The notes beneath the pieces were generated by a model that saw nothing but the letters and a program-made list of their open reading frames with translations, searched no databases and was not told the DNA's origin. Shown piece by piece: positions 59,841 through 64,000 of a DNA stretch of 64,000 nt. The DNA is from Prosapia bicincta (lineage: Eukaryota; Arthropoda; Insecta; Hemiptera; Cercopidae), in NCBI GenBank assembly GCA_036971475.1, contig JBAIZL010000006.1, positions 94,799,265-94,863,264 on the forward strand, written 5' to 3'. How positions within the stretch are numbered: the stretch's first letter is position 1; each line of letters opens with the position of its first letter. Position numbers and translations under genes: made by a program.

Positions 59841-61118
59841 TAACACTCTGATCAAAAAATACTGTAAATAATTTTGTATTTCAAAAAGTAATAAACTTCC
59901 ATCGAATTCGATTTAATCCTCCTCAAAGTACTATCCTTGGCTGGGAATGCACTTATTGCGACGTTGAATCCATGGTTGGAAAGGTTTATGGAAGGCCTCT
60001 TTCGTAAGGGCGTTTAGCTCCTCGGTCGTGGCCCTCTCAATGTCAGGAATGGTGTCAAAACGTTTTCCTTTAAGCACAGTTTTAATTTTTGCAAAGAGCC
60101 AAAAGTCGCATCGGGTGAGAATAGCGGATGTAGACAAACAAGAACACTTTTTTCGGCAAAAAACTCACGAATGAGTAGTGAGGTGTGACACGGTGCATTG
60201 TAGTGATGAAGAAGCCATTCGACCACTTTCTGTTCTGGTATCTTTCTTCATATGTCGTTTCGCAAACGTAGCAGTGCGCTCTTACAAAATTCAAAGCTCA
60301 TAGTTGTTCCCCTTGGAATAAACTCTGATCGCACTACGCCCTCATTATCGATAAAAAAAATTAGCATGACCTTGATGTTCGATTTTGACTGACGTGCCTT
60401 TTTAGGGTGAGGGGATCCACTAGTTTTCCATTGGGAACTCTGTATTTTGGTCTCTGGGCATTATCCATACATTCAACTTTCATCTCCAGTTTCAATTTTG
60501 GCCATGAAGTCCGGATCTACTTGAAGACAATCCTTCAACCCTCTGCAGACTGACGCACGATTTTCCTTCTGTTCATCACTCAAAAATCTAGGAACAAATT
60601 TTGCACTCACTCGTCTCATTTGCAAATTATTATTGAACGAAACCGTACGAGATGTTAAGATCTTCCTACAGCTCTCGAATAGTCATTCGCTTGTTTGAAC
60701 GAACAATTGTTTTTGCCCTTTGTCGTCTGTTTTTGAGGTTAATTGACGTCCCGAACTCTTCTCGTCTTCAACCGAATTATTTCCACTTTTATATCGGTCA
60801 CACCACTTGTACACAGTCTTCAGAGTCTATCGCCATACACAGACTTTACCATTTCGTGAGCTTCTTTGGCATTCTTTTGCAACTTAAAACTAAACCTAAT
60901 GTTAATGCGTTGTTCGAAATCAATGATACACGACAGACACGATAAATACTACCTCACTCTAGCGGCTCTGGCAGTCGATTGATAAGCTCCAGCGTGTTGA
61001 AAAATGTTGATGCCTGTCACAACAAATCAAGCTACTAGGAAAGTTACATCATATGGATGTAGCTTCAGCAGTTGCCGCTATAAAAATTAATCACCATATT
61101 TTATGATCACCCCTCGTA
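59841..61118 (-). mobile_element. Mariner-like element, inactive
   Basis: The 5' end, read inward on the minus strand, is TACGAGGGGTGATCATAAAA. The 3' end, read inward, is TAACACTCTGATCAAAAAAT. The GATCA.AAAATA parts agree while the outermost bases have drifted. The size (about 1.28 kb) fits a full-length mariner with one decayed transposase gene. Confidence 0.8.
59870..60940 (-). pseudogene. Mariner transposase, broken
   Basis: Minus-strand frames together give a whole transposase of about 345 residues. In order: EQRINIRFSFKL and AHEMVKSVYGD (N-terminal helix-turn-helix part), MRRVSAKFVPRFLSDEQKEN, TGDES (first catalytic Asp, near 60485), QSSQWKTSGSPHPKKARQS, SNIKVMLIFF, HYNAPCHTS, FSPD, CDFWLF, KGKRFDT, and a C-terminal KCIPSQG. 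The second catalytic Asp of the HDNAP motif is Tyr (near 60193). There are stops after TGDES and at least three frameshifts, one between FSPD and CDF. The TGDE, HDNAPCHTS and D34D layout is mariner proper. It cannot be active. Confidence 0.88.
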
Positions 61119-61563
61119 TGTCTACATCTGTGGAAATGTTCGCAGAACGGTCCTTTGCCTAATCTCCCCCCACCCCTGCCTATAGTGGCGTGTCAAGGCC
61201 AAGTGCCAGTTTACGTGTCAACACCTATACTTCAGTGACTTCCAAAGGCCAACACCCAGTGAGTTCCAAAGACCAACACAGTTTTAATTTTCCTGCCAGT
61301 ATCTATAACTTCTACATCTAGAATAGCTGCCGAGTACGCGCTCTGAGCGAGCATACGCTTGCTAAATCGCTAGTCTATTCACTACCGTGTTGTACTGTAT
61401 TTTACAGTATTTCACAAATTTTAAAACATGTGTAATATTCAGCTACACTACTGTAACTAAATTTCCCATCAATTTGTACAACCGTAACTTTGAGTGGTTT
61501 TAATATAGTTTTTGGTTCTTGTTTCTCAAACTTTATTGCCATAAGTTTTTTTTTCAAAATCTC
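61119..61563. other. No gene seen
   Basis: Contains a loose repeat of ACTTCCAAAGGCCAACACCC / AGTTCCAAAGACCAACAC near 61236-61280; otherwise unremarkable. Confidence 0.4.
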
Positions 61564-61860
61564 TTAATTATCAACATTAAAACTCACGGCTCAGAACTTC
61601 AATTGGAAATTGTTGATCTACAGTGCGGTGACATATTTGAGGGCAAATATCAAAACTCGTCTTTGTTGGAATTTTATGTCTTCCACTGGCACGACTTGAT
61701 AGTTTGCATAGATTTTCTCGTCGTCTGTTTTTGATACTACTTACTTGTGTGAGAAAACATTCTTCAAAATGTGAAGAATATATACAGACCTAACTTGAGC
61801 ATCTTAAATCCCTTAATAACTGGAACAAGTAAAAATGCACAACTACACACTATTGTCAGT
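61564..61860 (+). pseudogene. hAT transposase C-terminal fragment
   Basis: The plus-strand product reads LQLEIVDLQCGDIFEGKYQN, then SLLEFYVFHW. After a frameshift, LCEKTFFKM follows. This resembles the C-terminal dimerisation region of hAT transposases of the ZBED/GTF2IRD2 type, where LELIDLQ, LLEFYK, then TYLCE.TFS.MK occur in that order. Stops follow directly and the DDE core is absent, so it is a short relic. The match is from memory of the family and should be confirmed by profile search. Confidence 0.55.
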
Positions 61861-61988
61861 GGATAATCACAACTACATTAATCTCATTAATATGTCATGT
61901 TATATTGTTTACATATATAATGTTAGTTGCATCCATTACAATAACTAGTTAGTTATCGTGTTTGAGTTAAATTGTCTGCGTTTTATAA

Positions 61989-62715
61989 TAGGGATGGGCC
62001 GATTCCTAAAATTTTCGATTCCGATTCCGATTCTAAAATTTTCCTTCGATTCTCGATTCTTTAGTCGATTCTCGATTCTTTTAAGTTATATTAGCTTACA
62101 TGCTAGTTCTCTAATAATTAATTTAGTTAACATCTTGGTCATATGGCAAAACCTTTTAAAAGTTCTGTTTTAATGTAATAGGCTACACAAAACCTTCTAC
62201 CGTGAGAGTGATATCTGTCTATAATATAATTTATTAAGGTTAAGTTTCGGAGGAATAATACAGTGTTTCTGTTATCCGTCTATTCGCTCAACCGTCATGA
62301 CCACGGTTCCGACGGTGACGGTTAATCGAGTTTTTACTGTACTTTTTTGTGTTTTGTTCTGACATTTAGTGAGAGAGAGAGAGAGAGAGACGAGCGATGT
62401 CAAACGACCAGAAATGGTTACGATCTTGATTGCTGTTGCTTCATAAATAATAATATTTTCGTATACTTTAATCATTTAATTCATTCAAATCAACTAATAC
62501 ATAAATAAGACATAGTTGGTAATTAATTATTTTTCCACACAAATATAATAAATTTTGTTTGGTAATAAATTACTCCACACGCATATTTTAATAGTTAACA
62601 AAATAGAAATCGGAATCGACACTTTTATGAATGAAGAATCGAGTATCGACGATTCCTCGATACCACCTAGAATCGACGATTCCTGGAATCGAGAATCGGA
62701 ATCGGCCCATCCCTA
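61989..62715. mobile_element. hAT-like non-autonomous element
   Basis: The ends TAGGGATGGGCCGATTCC and, mirrored, GGAATCGGCCCATCCCTA are perfect inverted repeats. Subterminal arrays of GATTC/GAATC words (CGATTCTCGATTCTT) lie on both sides. The flanking 8-mers TTTTATAA and TTTTATTT agree at six of eight. It is 727 bp with a short (GA)n near 62371 and no transposase. Confidence 0.75.
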
Positions 62716-63499
62716 TTTTATTTACTTGTCATTAAGCTTTACCTAGCAAGTAAATGAAACCGAGTTACTATCATTCTGTGTTTTTATCCAATTTATCACA
62801 CTGTTGCGGTCCGTAGTTCAGAGAACTCTGCTCTAGGACATCGCGTTGTTAGTTTGAATTTAAAAGCAAAACTTGTACCGTAGAAAGAAAGCGAACTAAT
62901 AAAAACTTTTTAAACCTTGACAGAACGCCTCGAGTGAAATACACTTACTATTTTTAAAGGAAACTTTTTCTATTATTTTAATATTATAATTGCTCATTAC
63001 AATGCTCCCTATTGGGCAAACCATTTTACTACAGTTGCAGATCACGTTGTACTTAATAGAACAATGAAGCCAGACAACTCGTTTGTATCTGTGGTACTTC
63101 TTTGACAGCAGATTTTATTTACCGGTATAATAAATTTTCCAAATCAGACAAATTTTTACTCGTTATTTCCGCATAGAAGCGCTCTATTATATAGATATTA
63201 CCGTGTTTATTTAATTGCAATGACCTAAATACGTTATCTCACAATGTTATAATGCTTCAATAAGACATTTATTTCTGCCCGTTTATTGATAAGTTACACG
63301 TGTCTGAGGAAATGCTGGCTATAATCGCGTTTATTCTAAACACTATGGATCTTCTTGCCTCTGACTGAGTACAATAATAGGCTAAACATTTTCCCCTAAC
63401 ATCAATAATAAATCGCTCAGATAATATCTAAGTCAAATAGCATCGGTAATTTATAACTACATAAATCAACTGTTGCGTAATGTTTAATTTAAATACAGT
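62716..63499. other. No gene seen
   Basis: AT-rich, no ORF of note. Confidence 0.4.
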
Positions 63500-63718
63500 A
63501 AATAAAACCTCTATACCAAAAATAACTTTTTTCATTTATTCAACACCTTATGTAGATTTAGATTCCACAGCAATCATCCTCACATGTAATTTTCAAAACT
63601 ACTTTGTAGTTTGTTTTGTAAATTACCTCTGAGGATGATTGCCGTGCAATCGAAATGTAAGATAGTCTACATAAGGTGTTATATAAATAAAAATGTTATT
63701 TGCGGTTTAGGTTTTATT
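63500..63718. mobile_element. Inverted-repeat element with hammerhead-like arms
   Basis: Arms: AAAACCTCTATACCAAAAAT, TTCAACACCTTATGTAGAT, GCAATCATCCTCACATGTAA, then mirror ending AAACCGCAAATAACATTTTT when read inward. No ORF. It abuts the next hairpin element. Confidence 0.8.
63629..63665 (+). ncRNA. Hammerhead ribozyme-like motif (right arm)
   Basis: CTGAGGA (63629-63635), extra T, stem II GATTGC/GCAATC (six perfect pairs) with loop CGT, GAAA, then ATGTAAGAT. Stem III is imperfect and stem I weak. The left arm has GTGAGGA and TAAA for GAAA, so it is dead. Confidence 0.4.
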
Positions 63719-63747
63719 TATTTGAATTAACAATAATTTACAATATA

Positions 63748-63925
63748 AATAACTGCATACGAACTCCCAAAACAATATACTGTACTTTATTGTCATACGC
63801 GTTTCGATGAATTATGTCATCATCATCAGGCACACCACTACAAATTAGCTGCAACACATATTTATGACATTGTAATGCCTATGACAATAAAGTGTACATT
63901 GTTCTGCGAGTTCGTGTGCAGTTAT
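63748..63925. mobile_element. Inverted-repeat element, one hammerhead-like arm
   Basis: Arms: ATAAATAACTGCATACGAAC, TACTTTATTGTCATACG and mirror CTATGACAATAAAGTG, GAGTTCGTGTGCAGTTATTT. The left arm holds the motif; the right arm lacks it, so it was lost by deletion. Confidence 0.75.
63790..63835 (-). ncRNA. Hammerhead ribozyme-like motif (left arm)
   Basis: Minus strand: CTGATGA (63823-63829), extra T, stem II GATGA/TCATC (five pairs), GAA, the palindrome ACGCGT (63797-63802), A as the cleavage base. No stem I pairing is evident in this copy. Confidence 0.4.
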
Positions 63926-64000
63926 TTATTTATTTATAGCCTCAACTTAGAAGCCAGCTCAGTTATTACCTTATTTAGCAACAAATATTGTCTTCTATGT

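Overview
The window is AT-rich, gene-poor animal DNA, most likely from a large-genome insect or other arthropod. The evidence is the mix of degraded LINEs, a mariner element, hAT, piggyBac and pogo-type ends, very many (TA)n tracts and several minisatellites. The species cannot be named from sequence alone. I find no convincing host protein-coding exon, rRNA gene or intact tRNA gene. All recognisable protein-like sequence comes from broken transposable elements: three LINE fragments, one mariner transposase and one hAT transposase tail.

Layout. 0-10 kb: old SINE-like repeats, a hairpin element, a degenerate minisatellite and a long GT tract. 10-21 kb: 45-bp, 44-bp and 21-bp tandem arrays, and a pogo-like element with an internal 99-bp triplication. 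21-29 kb: a LINE RNase H fragment, a second pogo-like element filled by a 50-bp minisatellite, a fresh 1-kb tandem duplication and hairpin elements beside (TA)n. 29-43 kb: a LINE reverse-transcriptase tail, a piggyBac-like element, a run of hairpin elements, a 1.25-kb foldback, and a hAT-like element sitting inside a hairpin element. 43.8-48.2 kb: a large 75-bp satellite. 48-64 kb: tRNA-like SINEs, another LINE tail, mariner, hAT remnants and a final pair of hairpin elements. Tandem arrays and microsatellites make up very roughly a fifth of the window.

Main observation. At least a dozen dispersed elements, mostly inverted repeats of 200-400 bp, carry the same RNA-like motif: CTGANGA, one extra base, a stem of about 6 bp, GAAA, then a short self-complementary block beginning A and ending T, then a 3' strand pairing back to the bases before CTGANGA. 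This is the hammerhead ribozyme layout. The stem sequences differ between families while pairing is kept (covariation). Hammerheads are known in Penelope-like retroelements and retrozymes, so the family as such may not be new. The inverted two-ribozyme layout, the loopless palindromic stem III, the constant extra base after CTGANGA and the number of distinct families in 64 kb deserve testing.
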